From an uncultured Fastidiosipila sp. (GTDB lineage: Bacteria; Bacillota; Clostridia; Saccharofermentanales; Fastidiosipilaceae): a DNA stretch of 24,403 nt. The notes under the pieces were generated by a model. That model did no database searches, was not told where the DNA came from, and saw nothing but the letters and a program-made list of their open reading frames with translations. Positions within the stretch are counted from its first letter, which is position 1. Every line of letters starts with the position of its first letter. Positions 1 through 6,567 of this stretch are shown piece after piece. A program made the translations under genes and the position numbers. Where the stretch lies: NCBI GenBank assembly GCA_938014865.1, contig CALLQJ010000007.1, forward strand, positions 1 through 24,403. Direction: 5' to 3'.

Positions 1-10
1 GATTCCGCAG

Positions 11-60
11 AAAATAATTATGGTGATGAGCAACACATGTCATCGCCATCCAATTATTTT
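11..60. terminator. Long stem-loop, terminator-like
   Basis: The left arm (11-29) and right arm (40-60) pair over 19 bp, with one G-U wobble and a two-base bulge at 50-51, around a 10-base loop. The outer part is AAAATAATT against AATTATTTT, so transcripts on either strand get an A-tract, stem and U-rich tail. That is the layout of a bidirectional intrinsic terminator. The gene it would serve lies left of the window. An inverted-repeat end of a mobile element is an alternative. Confidence 0.4.
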
Positions 61-168
61 CGAGGACTAGTGAGCTGAAAATGCAAACTTAAACACCTGA
101 TCGCTAAAATATTCTTCTAATGAAAGATAGTATTAACCATCTTATGGATGTATGTACATAGAATCTGA

Positions 169-310
169 ATAGCCCTGTATTCCGAGCGAGCACTAGAGAG
201 ACAGAGGGTATTCGACATTCGGCAAGTAGAAAGTCTTAAAATTATAAACCAGGAAAGACACAGATCTTGATGACGCTGCAGACGATGACAGTTCTGTTGA
301 CAACGATTAA
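169..310 (+). pseudogene. Possible decayed C-terminus of a gene
   Basis: Two overlapping frames read as protein-like sequence. Frame one (169-267) has a charged, helix-like stretch containing ERALERQRVFDIRQVESLK. Frame two (248-307) ends in the very acidic tail DLDDAADDDSSVDND before TAA at 308-310. A single-base shift between 248 and 267 would join them into one acidic-tailed C-terminus. No start codon or ribosome site is present. I do not recognise the family. It could be chance, since the stretch is short. Confidence 0.2.
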
Positions 311-463
311 ATTTCAATAATAAGCAATGTTTAAACGATGGGAAAGATCATCAATTTGCTAAAGAAAAATGATGCGGTAAACAGATTTTATATTAGTTAT
401 GAATCTAATGGATGTCTTTATCATTTAAATAGACTTATTATTCCCATAAAAATCATTCCGCCC

Positions 464-555
464 AAATCACCCCGCAGATCCGCCGAATCTGCGAAGACGC
501 AGGCTCCCTAAATCACCTCTAAGATTCGCCCGAGCTCCGAAGACCTGAATTCTCC
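464..555. repeat. Degenerate 46-bp direct repeat, two units
   Basis: Units 464-509 and 510-555 both begin AAATCACC and carry CGAAGAC at the same internal offset. By eye about 30 of 46 positions agree. The first unit also contains the hairpin CGCAGAT (473-479) with ATCTGCG (487-493). The second unit ends just before the convergent hydrolase gene. Function unknown. Confidence 0.4.
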
Positions 556-568
556 GCCCCTGCGCCTC

Positions 569-1669
569 TCACCCAATCAGCTCACGGAGTTTCTTGATGC
601 CCAAGACGGTTGCCGGGACGCGGTAGTGCGGCGGGAGGTTAGAAAGAACGACAACGGCCGTCTCAGATTCCGGATGAAAGCCCAGATAAGCATTGTAATG
701 TCCGGTTCCGCCGTTGTGCCAAATGATGCCGTTTTCCCGGTCGAAAATCCAGCCTGCACCGATGGCGTCCATGCGGATATCCAGGAGTTCATAGTCTTTT
801 GGCGAAGAGGAAATTTCCTTCAGGGGCTCGCAGCAGCCGTCAAGAAACTCTGAATCTTCCATCAGCATCTCTGCATAACGCAGCATGTCGCGGATGTCGG
901 AGATGACGGCGCCCGCCGCCTGATAGGCGTCGCCTTCCTGCCATTCCCAGCCGTTAGGAAGTCCGTTTTCCCCGTCGGGAAGGCATGTATTTCGGAGTCC
1001 TAAATCGTCCTGAATAAAGTGATTGATGATGCTCGGAAACTCGCTTCCGTAAACGGCCTCCGTGAGCAGCCCGAGCACGGCATAGCCGAAATTGGAGTAG
1101 ACAAAGGGATGTTCTTCGTCGGGAATATCCACAGAGGCGACTTTTTGCAGCAGCCTGTCCTTGCTGATGCCGCAAAAACTGTTGCGCCCCGTAAAAAAGT
1201 TGCCGATCATAGGCGCTTGAAAATACCATGCTTTATAGCCGGAACTGTGCGTCATGAGGTCGAGAATTGTCGGATAATGTTCTTTTTCCGGCAGGGACAA
1301 ATACGCATCGATTCCGGCCTCAAGATCAAGACGGCCTTCCCGGGCGGCTTTCATGATGCAGCCGGCGGTGAAGGTCTTGCTCAGGGAGCCGATTTCATAG
1401 GGGAGGATTTCCGGCGCGGATTCTCTGCCGTTTTCACCGTAGACGGTGAATGTACTCCGGTCGTTTTCGATCACGCCCACGGTGATGCGGGCCTCCTCAT
1501 TGTCTCGGGTGCTGTACTCGAGAACTTCCGCAAAAGACATGCTGGGGATCTTGCGCATTTGATGCCGGCCGTAAAGTGCAAATACAAAAGGCAGTGAAAC
1601 CAGCACGAGCACTACAAGAATAATCGCGAGCAAAGCCCGGCGTTTTTGTTTTCGCCTTTTTCGCTTCAA
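569..1669 (-). CDS. Membrane-anchored serine hydrolase, beta-lactamase family
   Basis: This is a class C beta-lactamase/DD-peptidase-fold serine hydrolase. Numbering from the upstream TTG at 1684, the three active-site motifs are present: S100-L-S-K103 (nucleophile and lysine), Y196-S-N198, and H323-N-G325. After a strongly basic N-terminus (KRKRRKQKRR) comes one hydrophobic segment at about residues 18-38, so the enzyme is probably held in the membrane with its domain outside. I prefer the TTG at 1669 because GAGGA sits 7 bases upstream; the TTG at 1684 has only a loose AGAGAGAA. Members of this family include esterases, D-amino-acid peptidases and penicillin-binding-protein-like enzymes, and true drug hydrolysis cannot be inferred. 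It is transcribed alone, away from the small membrane gene at 2048, from a promoter carrying a palindrome. Confidence 0.85.
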   Translation of the reverse strand: MKRKRRKQKRRALLAIILVVLVLVSLPFVFALYGRHQMRKIPSMSFAEVLEYSTRDNEEARITVGVIENDRSTFTVYGENGRESAPEILPYEIGSLSKTFTAGCIMKAAREGRLDLEAGIDAYLSLPEKEHYPTILDLMTHSSGYKAWYFQAPMIGNFFTGRNSFCGISKDRLLQKVASVDIPDEEHPFVYSNFGYAVLGLLTEAVYGSEFPSIINHFIQDDLGLRNTCLPDGENGLPNGWEWQEGDAYQAAGAVISDIRDMLRYAEMLMEDSEFLDGCCEPLKEISSSPKDYELLDIRMDAIGAGWIFDRENGIIWHNGGTGHYNAYLGFHPESETAVVVLSNLPPHYRVPATVLGIKKLRELIG

Positions 1670-1723
1670 GATGCAGGTCCTCAATTCTCTCTTTTTTCTC
1701 TCTGTCTCTGTATTGCGCCGGAT

Positions 1724-1752
1724 AGAATATTCTGTACAGAATCATCTTAAAA
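1724..1752 (-). promoter_or_regulatory. Promoter with palindromic operator for the serine hydrolase
   Basis: On the minus strand, TTTTAA (1747-1752) and TATTCT (1724-1729) are separated by exactly 17 bases. The spacer is almost filled by the perfect 14-bp palindrome ATTCTGTACAGAAT (1729-1742). A repressor bound there would block polymerase. The boxes match consensus only 3/6 and 4/6, so this is moderate evidence. Confidence 0.4.
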
Positions 1753-1963
1753 CTTCTGCATCGGGGGAACAAGCGCTCTCGCTCGGGCCGGAAGAGAAGC
1801 AAAAAGCCCGAGAGCAGGATTTAAATCTTCTTTTCTTATTGCTTCCCGAATATGACAACTATTTCTGACGTGTTTTCAGAGGGCTTTTTTTATAGATTCC
1901 CAAGTGCTTTATAAAAATTTAAGCTCAGAAGATTCGTAAATTGAATATTTTCTTTTTCAGAAG

Positions 1964-1972
1964 TGCTATTAT
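1964..1972 (+). promoter_or_regulatory. Extended -10 element before the small membrane gene
   Basis: TGCTATTAT fits the TGn-extended -10 form. TTGAAT at 1941-1946 is 20 bases upstream of the hexamer, too far for a normal -35, so recognition would rest on the extended -10. It would give a leader of about 70 bases to the ATG at 2048. Confidence 0.3.
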
Positions 1973-2047
1973 TTTTGTCGCAGCGGCCTTTAGCAAAAAA
2001 GACTAAATAAGAAGAAATTTAAGTCGGAACTTGCGGGTTTGATTTAA

Positions 2048-2329
2048 ATGAAAAGTAAAAAGAAAATAATAGCAGCTTTGATCATTGCTCTCGCTTTTGC
2101 AATGCTGCTGATGGCGATCATGATTTATTTTGGTTATACCCATGCCTATAGCTCCGGTGTTGAAAGTTCTGTGGTCAGCATACTGGGTTTACCTATCTAT
2201 GAATTAAAAAAATCCGGGACGGAGTATGTGGGCAGCACAATTGGGATAAACATGGGCATAGTATGCGGGGTTTGCATGCTTATCGCACTTATCCTTACGG
2301 GGGTTATCAGTAAAATTAAAAAGAGCTGA
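2048..2329 (+). CDS. Small two-helix membrane protein, unknown function
   Basis: The 93-residue protein has a basic start (MKSKKK), a hydrophobic helix at about residues 7-28, a polar loop of about 35 residues, a second helix at about 66-87 and a basic end (KIKKS). The two lysine-rich ends suggest both termini face the cytoplasm. I do not recognise a family. No good ribosome site precedes the ATG, so expression may be weak or the start may be leaderless-like. Its stop lies about 50 bases before the 23-bp repeat array, and it is the first gene of the A+T-rich segment carrying the two ATPases. Confidence 0.55.
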   Translation: MKSKKKIIAALIIALAFAMLLMAIMIYFGYTHAYSSGVESSVVSILGLPIYELKKSGTEYVGSTIGINMGIVCGVCMLIALILTGVISKIKKS

Positions 2330-2378
2330 ATACTTCAAATGGATGGGTTATTGATTCTAGAGATAAAACGCCCGGTTT

Positions 2379-2514
2379 AAAAACCGAGACTTGTAAAACA
2401 CAAAACCTGGGAGTTGAAATCTTCAAAACATGGGAGTTAAAAAGTCCAAAATCTGGGAGTTGAAATATCCAAAACTTGGGAGTTAAAATCTTCAAAATCC
2501 GGGAGGTGTATTCC
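2379..2514 (+). repeat. 23-bp tandem repeat array 1
   Basis: Four units with an exact 23-base period start at 2402, 2425, 2448 and 2471. A fifth, shortened unit is at 2494-2514 and a degenerate one at 2379-2401. The unit reads AAAA-n2-TGGGAGTT-(A/G)-AAAT-(C/A)-T-(T/C)-C. There are no unique spacers, so this is not CRISPR. It fills the gap between the small membrane gene and the truncated ATPase and ends at a possible -10 (TATTCC 2509-2514 or CATAAT 2514-2519). It resembles a second array at 3271-3362 in period and skeleton but not in core. Confidence 0.85.
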
Positions 2515-2537
2515 ATAATGGTACCTGGAGGCCGGCC

Positions 2538-3248
2538 GTGAAACAAAGGCAGGTGGCGGAATACTGTCAAGCGATCGTAAATACTGAAATTTCTACAGCT
2601 GACGGCATAAATCGTGACAGCGAAAAAGTTTACCAAGTTCTCCGATCGTATGCGCGGCACATTTCCACCCAAGCAAGTATTCAAAGCATAACGAACGACG
2701 TTATAAATAATTTCGACTCCATCAATCGAAAGACGGTGGGAGAATATTTAAAGGCATTAAGTAAAATTTTTGTGATTGAAGACTTAAAAGCATGGAGTCC
2801 GAAACTGAGATCCAAAACGCTTATATCAACAAGTCCGACACGGCATTTTGTTGATCCTGCCATTGCAGCCTATTTTCTGGATGCCAAGCCAAAGGACTTA
2901 TTAAATGATTTAAAAACGATGGGTTTATTGTTTGAGTCCTTGGTTGTGAGAGATTTACGCATCTATACCGAAAATTTGGGAGGAAAAGTCTATCATTACC
3001 GCGATCATAGCGGTCAGGAGGCAGATGCAATATTGCATTTTAAAGACGGTCAGTGGGCAGCTATTGAAGTTAAATTAGGTGATCGTGCGATTGATGAGGG
3101 CGCTGAAAGCTTAAAGAAACTGGCAGATAAAATTGATAACGATGCTATTCATCAGCCGGCATTCATGGCTGTAATAACAGGTACCGGCTATGCGTATAAA
3201 AGGGAAGACGGGGTGTACGTCATTCCCATAGGTTGTTTGAGAAATTAG
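2538..3248 (+). pseudogene. N-terminally deleted DUF4143 ATPase remnant
   Basis: The 236-residue frame matches the C-terminal half of the complete ATPase at 3386-4654 from its GGWP motif onwards. Shared landmarks include LRSYARH, KIFVIED, W-(S/N)-P-(K/N)-LRSK, TR-(H/Y)-F and VYHYRD. The whole P-loop ATPase half is missing. The junction is visible: GGAGGCCGGCCG (2527-2538) reads GGRP in the frame of an ATG at 2518, and the ORF continues in another frame from GTG 2538. So an internal deletion joined the promoter and array to the C-terminal half, with a frame change. The PD-(D/E)xK-like motif (EADA, then IEVKLG) is intact. The GTG has TGGAGG six bases upstream, so a stand-alone DUF4143 domain could still be made. 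DNA divergence from the downstream paralogue argues against a recent duplication. Confidence 0.75.
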
Positions 3249-3270
3249 CACTATGGAAATAGAATTTCTT

Positions 3271-3362
3271 CAAACACAGGAATGAAATATCTTCAAATAC
3301 AGGAATGAAACTTCTATAAATACAGGAATAAAACCCCTCCAAATACAGGAATCGTGATATAA
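3271..3362 (+). repeat. 23-bp tandem repeat array 2
   Basis: Four units with exact 23-base period start at 3271, 3294, 3317 and 3340. A degenerate fifth unit (3248-3270) begins at the stop codon of the remnant. The common core is AAATACAGGAAT-(G/A)-AAA. The last unit runs into the TATAAT box (3358-3363). Period and register match array 1 while the core differs (TACAGGAAT here, n2-TGGGAGTT there). This is an operator-like or iteron-like layout; no spacers. Confidence 0.85.
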
Positions 3363-3379
3363 TTTTCCTAAGAAGGAGG
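3358..3379 (+). promoter_or_regulatory. TATAAT box and ribosome site of the intact DUF4143 ATPase
   Basis: A perfect TATAAT (3358-3363) overlaps the end of the last repeat. AAGGAGG (3373-3379) then precedes the GTG start at 3386 by 6 bases. There is no recognisable -35 box 17 bases upstream; repeat DNA occupies that position. This suggests that a protein bound to the array activates or represses the promoter. The leader would be only about 15-20 bases. Confidence 0.6.
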
Positions 3380-3385
3380 CGCAAA

Positions 3386-4654
3386 GTGGAATATTTATCA
3401 CGTGTAGTGGATCAGCTTCTGCAGGACAGATTAGAAGCAAAAGGTGCCGTTTTGATAGAGGGACCAAAGTGGTGCGGGAAGACGACGACAGGAAAAAAAT
3501 TTTCCAATAGTGTGATTGCCATGGACCGGCCCGATATGAGTAAACAATATCAAGCGATGGCAGAAATAGATCCGCAAGCCTTATTGGAAGGAGAGGTCCC
3601 GAGGCTCATTGACGAATGGCAGATTGCGCCCAATTTATGGAATGCCGTAAGATACGAGGTCGATCAAAGAAATGAGATGGGACAATTTATATTGACCGGT
3701 TCTGCAGTACCGCCGGATTTAGACGAATCTTTTCATACCGGAACGGGCCGGATTTCTCGTTTACAGATGCGGACCATGAGTTTATATGAATCCGGAGAAT
3801 CCGACGGAGAAGTATCTTTGGAAGGGCTTTTTCAAGGGGACAGTCCCGGCGGCCGGAGTCGGACAACGCTTGATGAAATAGCTTTTTTAATCTGTAGGGG
3901 CGGCTGGCCGCAATCCGTAAAAATGCAGGATAAACCCGCACTGTTTCAGGCCATCGATTATCACGAGGCCATCATAAGCCAAGATATCAGCCGTGTGGAT
4001 AATGTTTCCAGAGATAAAGAAAAAGCCCGGCGGCTCCTGAGATCCTATGCAAGACATGTGGGAAGTCAAGCCTCTTATGAGGTGATTCGACAGGACATGC
4101 TGTCGAATAATATCGGGACTTTCGATGAAAAAACTTTATATTCTTATATCGACGCGCTAAATAAAATATTTGTTATTGAAGATACTCCGGCGTGGAATCC
4201 GAATTTAAGATCAAAAGCTGCCATACGCACAACAGACACACGCTATTTTACCGATCCTTCGATTGCTGCAGCGTCCTTGGGAATTGCTCCGAATGACTTG
4301 ATGAATGATTTACGTACGATGGGCTTTTTGTTTGAGAATTTAGCGATCAGAGATTTGAGAATTTATGCAGATCGTCTGTACGGAAATGTTTATCATTACA
4401 GGGATAATAACGGCTTGGAATGCGATGCAGTCATACACTTGCGAAACGGCAATTACGGATTAATTGAAATAAAATTAGGCGGCGATTCTCACATTGAAGA
4501 GGGGGCCGATACATTATTGGACCTGGCATCAAAAATTGATCTGAAGAAGATGAAAGCCCCGTCATTTTTAATGGTTTTGTGTGGCATAGCTCCATTTGCG
4601 TATAAAAGAAAAGACGGCGTTTTGGTTGTTCCGATTAGCTGTTTAAAATATTAA
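3386..4654 (+). CDS. AAA ATPase with C-terminal DUF4143 domain
   Basis: The 422-residue protein has the AAA_14 plus DUF4143 architecture. Walker A is GPKWCGKTT (26-34), Walker B is LIDEWQ (74-79) and a sensor-1-like ILTGSA lies at about 102-107. A middle region, probably winged-helix, contains LLRSYARH. The C-terminal DUF4143 region carries a PD-(D/E)xK-like signature: D347, then E361-I-K363 within LIEIKLG. The family is widespread in anaerobic bacteria and archaea, often in several copies, and its role is not settled. A DNA-directed ATPase with a nuclease-like domain is plausible. GTG 3386 is chosen because AAGGAGG lies 6 bases upstream. The gene follows a 23-bp repeat array and a truncated paralogue, and its 3' end overlaps the convergent small membrane gene by 20 bases. 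Confidence 0.88.
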   Translation: MEYLSRVVDQLLQDRLEAKGAVLIEGPKWCGKTTTGKKFSNSVIAMDRPDMSKQYQAMAEIDPQALLEGEVPRLIDEWQIAPNLWNAVRYEVDQRNEMGQFILTGSAVPPDLDESFHTGTGRISRLQMRTMSLYESGESDGEVSLEGLFQGDSPGGRSRTTLDEIAFLICRGGWPQSVKMQDKPALFQAIDYHEAIISQDISRVDNVSRDKEKARRLLRSYARHVGSQASYEVIRQDMLSNNIGTFDEKTLYSYIDALNKIFVIEDTPAWNPNLRSKAAIRTTDTRYFTDPSIAAASLGIAPNDLMNDLRTMGFLFENLAIRDLRIYADRLYGNVYHYRDNNGLECDAVIHLRNGNYGLIEIKLGGDSHIEEGADTLLDLASKIDLKKMKAPSFLMVLCGIAPFAYKRKDGVLVVPISCLKY

Positions 4655-4943
4655 GCAGAATATAAACCAGCGCGCCGGCGATCAGGATTGCAAGGAAAAT
4701 AAATTCTTTCCTTTTGTAAGCTAAACGGACATCCATTATCCAGGTAGCTATAAACATGCCGGCCGAAATAAAAGCCAAAGGAATGGCGATCGTCAGCAAG
4801 ACGGAAAACCATATATTGGGATAGGACAAATTAAAAAGAAGTACACAAAGAATAATGCCCAAAGCAATGATCCCCAAGATGGTCGCTGCTTTTCTTATTT
4901 TCCGGATTTTTAAATCCGATTTTCTGTTTTGCTCCTCGTCCAT
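4635..4943 (-). CDS. Small three-helix membrane protein, unknown function
   Basis: The 102-residue product has a charged N-terminus (DEEQNRKSDLKIRKIRK) and hydrophobic helices at about residues 20-38, 44-68 and 80-100. A longer frame upstream exists, but the ATG at 4943 has AAGAGG seven bases upstream and a promoter ending about 20 bases before it, so I choose 4943. No family is recognised. It converges on the DUF4143 ATPase and shares 20 bases of 3' coding sequence with it, with no terminator between them, so the two messages could pair as antisense. Confidence 0.6.
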   Translation of the reverse strand: MDEEQNRKSDLKIRKIRKAATILGIIALGIILCVLLFNLSYPNIWFSVLLTIAIPLAFISAGMFIATWIMDVRLAYKRKEFIFLAILIAGALVYILLNILNS

Positions 4944-4967
4944 GATGAGGCCTCTTGTTCTCTTGCG

Positions 4968-4996
4968 TTTAAACTTCAGACTGCGGTCTTTTTCAA
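4968..4996 (-). promoter_or_regulatory. Promoter of the three-helix membrane protein
   Basis: Minus-strand TTGAAA (4991-4996) and TTTAAA (4968-4973) are separated by exactly 17 bases. The predicted start of RNA is about 4961, leaving a leader of roughly 18 bases that contains the AAGAGG ribosome site. The -35 box touches the stem of the adjoining terminator. Confidence 0.5.
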
Positions 4997-5026
4997 AAAA
5001 CGGCGTCAAAAGCTGCGCCGTTTTTT
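4995..5026. terminator. Perfect bidirectional terminator hairpin
   Basis: AAAAAACGGCG (4995-5005) pairs perfectly with CGCCGTTTTTT (5016-5026) around a 10-base loop. It gives a stem with a U-tract on either strand. On + it would stop read-through from the ATPase. On - it insulates the small membrane gene's promoter from upstream transcription. Confidence 0.8.
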
Positions 5027-5098
5027 CGGTTTTTAATCTTAAATAAATCAAAAAGCAAATGCAAGTGAATAAGCAAAGAGCGCTTTTCCTTACGGTGA

Positions 5099-5128
5099 TT
5101 GCAATCTCCGGGGAATAACGATTATAGT
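5099..5128 (+). promoter_or_regulatory. Promoter of the M1-like peptidase gene
   Basis: TTGCAA (5099-5104) and TATAGT (5123-5128) are separated by 18 bases. Both are close to the housekeeping consensus. The transcript would begin near 5135, giving an unusually long leader of about 140 bases. Confidence 0.5.
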
Positions 5129-5276
5129 CTTAATAGAGATCTTTTAAGCGGATTACTTGCTTCAGTAAATACAGCGCTTCGACATCACAAGGCCGGCTCC
5201 GGGACATCGACAGCTCCCCGAGCTCAAATACATCCCGCAGTATCCCCCCTGTAATGATTATGAGAGGACATTTAAT

Positions 5277-6491
5277 ATGACGGAATTACACGTTTACCGG
5301 AAAAATGCCGATGAAGTACAAGTTAAGGCCAAGATCGAAATCGAGCCTTCCCCGGATCAGAGCCTCCGTTTTAAACTTGCAGAGGGCTTTGAGATTGAAA
5401 AAATTCTGGATGCGGACGGCGAGCCGCTGGCGTATGAACGGACAGAAAAAATTGCAGAACCCTATTCCTTTGCGGCGGATACGAATCTTTACACCGTCAA
5501 GCATGTCCCGGGCGCAAGCCTGGAGATCCGCTATGCCGGCTCAAGTACGGGGCAGCACACGATGATTAACGAGGATATTATTTCCTTAAATTACTGCAGT
5601 GCCTGGTATCCGCATCGGCTGTCCTGCGCCCTGCAAGCGCCCGATGTTACGGTGTACATCTATGCACCCGAAGACTGCAAAGTCATGGACGCGGTCTTCG
5701 ACGAAGAGAACGGGAGATGGTGCATCGGGGATCATCGCTTGGACCGCGAGATTTTTATCATTTCGTTTTGCCGCTGCCGGGAAATGAAAAACGATGTCGC
5801 CGCCATTTATTATTACGGGGAGGACAATGACGAAATTGCCCGGGATCTGATCCGCAGTGCCCCGCAGCTCAAAGACTATTTCACGGAGCTTTTCGGCGGA
5901 TTTGACATGGAGCCTGTGAAGATTTTCTCCCTGCCCATTGATGTCAATTACGGCGGCTATAACTATAACGGAAATCTAATCTATGACCGCTTCATACTGG
6001 ACTTCGACACGGAAGAGATGCAGCCCTATCACGACTTAAAACAAAAGCACGGCATCAGCAAGAATCTCATTTACGCTCTTGGCCATGAGCTCGCGCATAA
6101 CCGTTGTCAGGGGGCAGCCGGCAATTGGGAAGCCTGGCTGAATGAAACGACAGCCGACTGGGCGGTTTTCTCTTATTTGATCGAGCAAGGGGACGAAGCG
6201 CTGGTCAGCGATCTCATAAATCTTTACATAGCCTTTGAAGAAGACGAAAAAATACGCACAGACGACGGCAAACGGCCGCAGCAGTATCATAGTAAAGGTT
6301 CCATTCTGTTTTATAAGATTTATCAAAAATACGGGCTTGAGCTGATAAAAAAGCTGCTTAGAGCATTCACAGACTTGGAGCATAAAACGACCGCCGCCTG
6401 GCTTGCCGAAATAGAAAAAATATCGCCCGCGCTCAGCAAACGTATGGATGAGTGCTTAAGCCTGGAGCGGTTGGGGGATTTGGAATTCTAA
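5277..6491 (+). CDS. M1-like zinc metallopeptidase
   Basis: The 404-residue protein has a beta-sheet-rich N-terminal half and a gluzincin catalytic core, HELAH (H270, E271, H274) followed by WLNE ending in E290. The WLNE block is typical of M1 aminopeptidases, but the gap between the second histidine and the glutamate is 15 residues instead of 18, which suggests a shortened loop. The GAMEN exopeptidase motif is replaced by a glycine/asparagine/tyrosine-rich stretch (GGYNYNGN, about residues 222-229). No signal peptide is seen, so it is probably cytoplasmic. Start ATG 5277 has AGAGGA 8 bases upstream. Before the A+T-rich insertion downstream it may have been co-transcribed with the endonuclease III-like gene. 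Confidence 0.75.
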   Translation: MTELHVYRKNADEVQVKAKIEIEPSPDQSLRFKLAEGFEIEKILDADGEPLAYERTEKIAEPYSFAADTNLYTVKHVPGASLEIRYAGSSTGQHTMINEDIISLNYCSAWYPHRLSCALQAPDVTVYIYAPEDCKVMDAVFDEENGRWCIGDHRLDREIFIISFCRCREMKNDVAAIYYYGEDNDEIARDLIRSAPQLKDYFTELFGGFDMEPVKIFSLPIDVNYGGYNYNGNLIYDRFILDFDTEEMQPYHDLKQKHGISKNLIYALGHELAHNRCQGAAGNWEAWLNETTADWAVFSYLIEQGDEALVSDLINLYIAFEEDEKIRTDDGKRPQQYHSKGSILFYKIYQKYGLELIKKLLRAFTDLEHKTTAAWLAEIEKISPALSKRMDECLSLERLGDLEF

Positions 6492-6567
6492 TTATTCTGT
6501 TTTCTTTTTACTATTGAAAAGATAAAAATAAACATATAACTAACAGAAAAGTACATGTTCGAGAGTA

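Larger units (their letters stand above)
1..568. other. Left-edge stretch without a convincing gene
   Basis: No open frame here looks like a normal gene. A short frame open from base 1 to a TGA at 76-78 runs straight through a long hairpin (11-60), so it is more likely non-coding than the end of a gene. A 57-codon frame at 338-511 has no Shine-Dalgarno site and ends in basic, proline-rich residues read from a repeat; I do not call it. The first ~440 bases are A+T-rich and the rest turns C-rich towards the end of the convergent serine hydrolase gene. This looks like eroded intergenic sequence or the edge of a former mobile insertion. Confidence 0.5.
1670..2047. other. Divergent intergenic region
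   Basis: This gap lies between the divergent serine hydrolase and the small membrane protein. It holds the palindrome-bearing promoter (1724-1752) and a G+C-rich stem (CTCGGGC 1782-1788 with GCCCGAG 1806-1812; GCTCTCG 1775-1781 can instead pair with CGAGAGC 1809-1815). An extended -10 element, TGCTATTAT, lies at 1964-1972. No gene was seen. Sequence becomes A+T-rich from about 1820. Confidence 0.5.
4944..5276. other. Intergenic region between small membrane gene and peptidase
   Basis: Besides the minus-strand promoter and the terminator, this gap holds a plus-strand promoter (5099-5128). A leader of about 140 bases follows before the peptidase start, with the ribosome site AGAGGA at 5263-5268. 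The leader has G+C-rich patches around 5190-5225 but I recognise no riboswitch. Confidence 0.5.

Noticed and set aside
117..317. Minus-strand frame of 66 codons
   Set aside because: No ribosome site, cysteine- and serine-rich composition without a pattern, and it overlaps a better plus-strand remnant.
338..511. Plus-strand frame of 57 codons
   Set aside because: No ribosome site; the last third is read from a degenerate repeat.
1019..1597. Plus-strand frame of 192 codons
   Set aside because: Antisense to the serine hydrolase with its SxxK, YxN and HxG motifs.
2379..3362. CRISPR array
   Set aside because: Units follow head to tail with no unique spacers, and no cas genes are nearby.
5135..5276. 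Riboswitch in the long peptidase leader
   Set aside because: No recognisable aptamer core or terminator/antiterminator pair could be drawn by eye.
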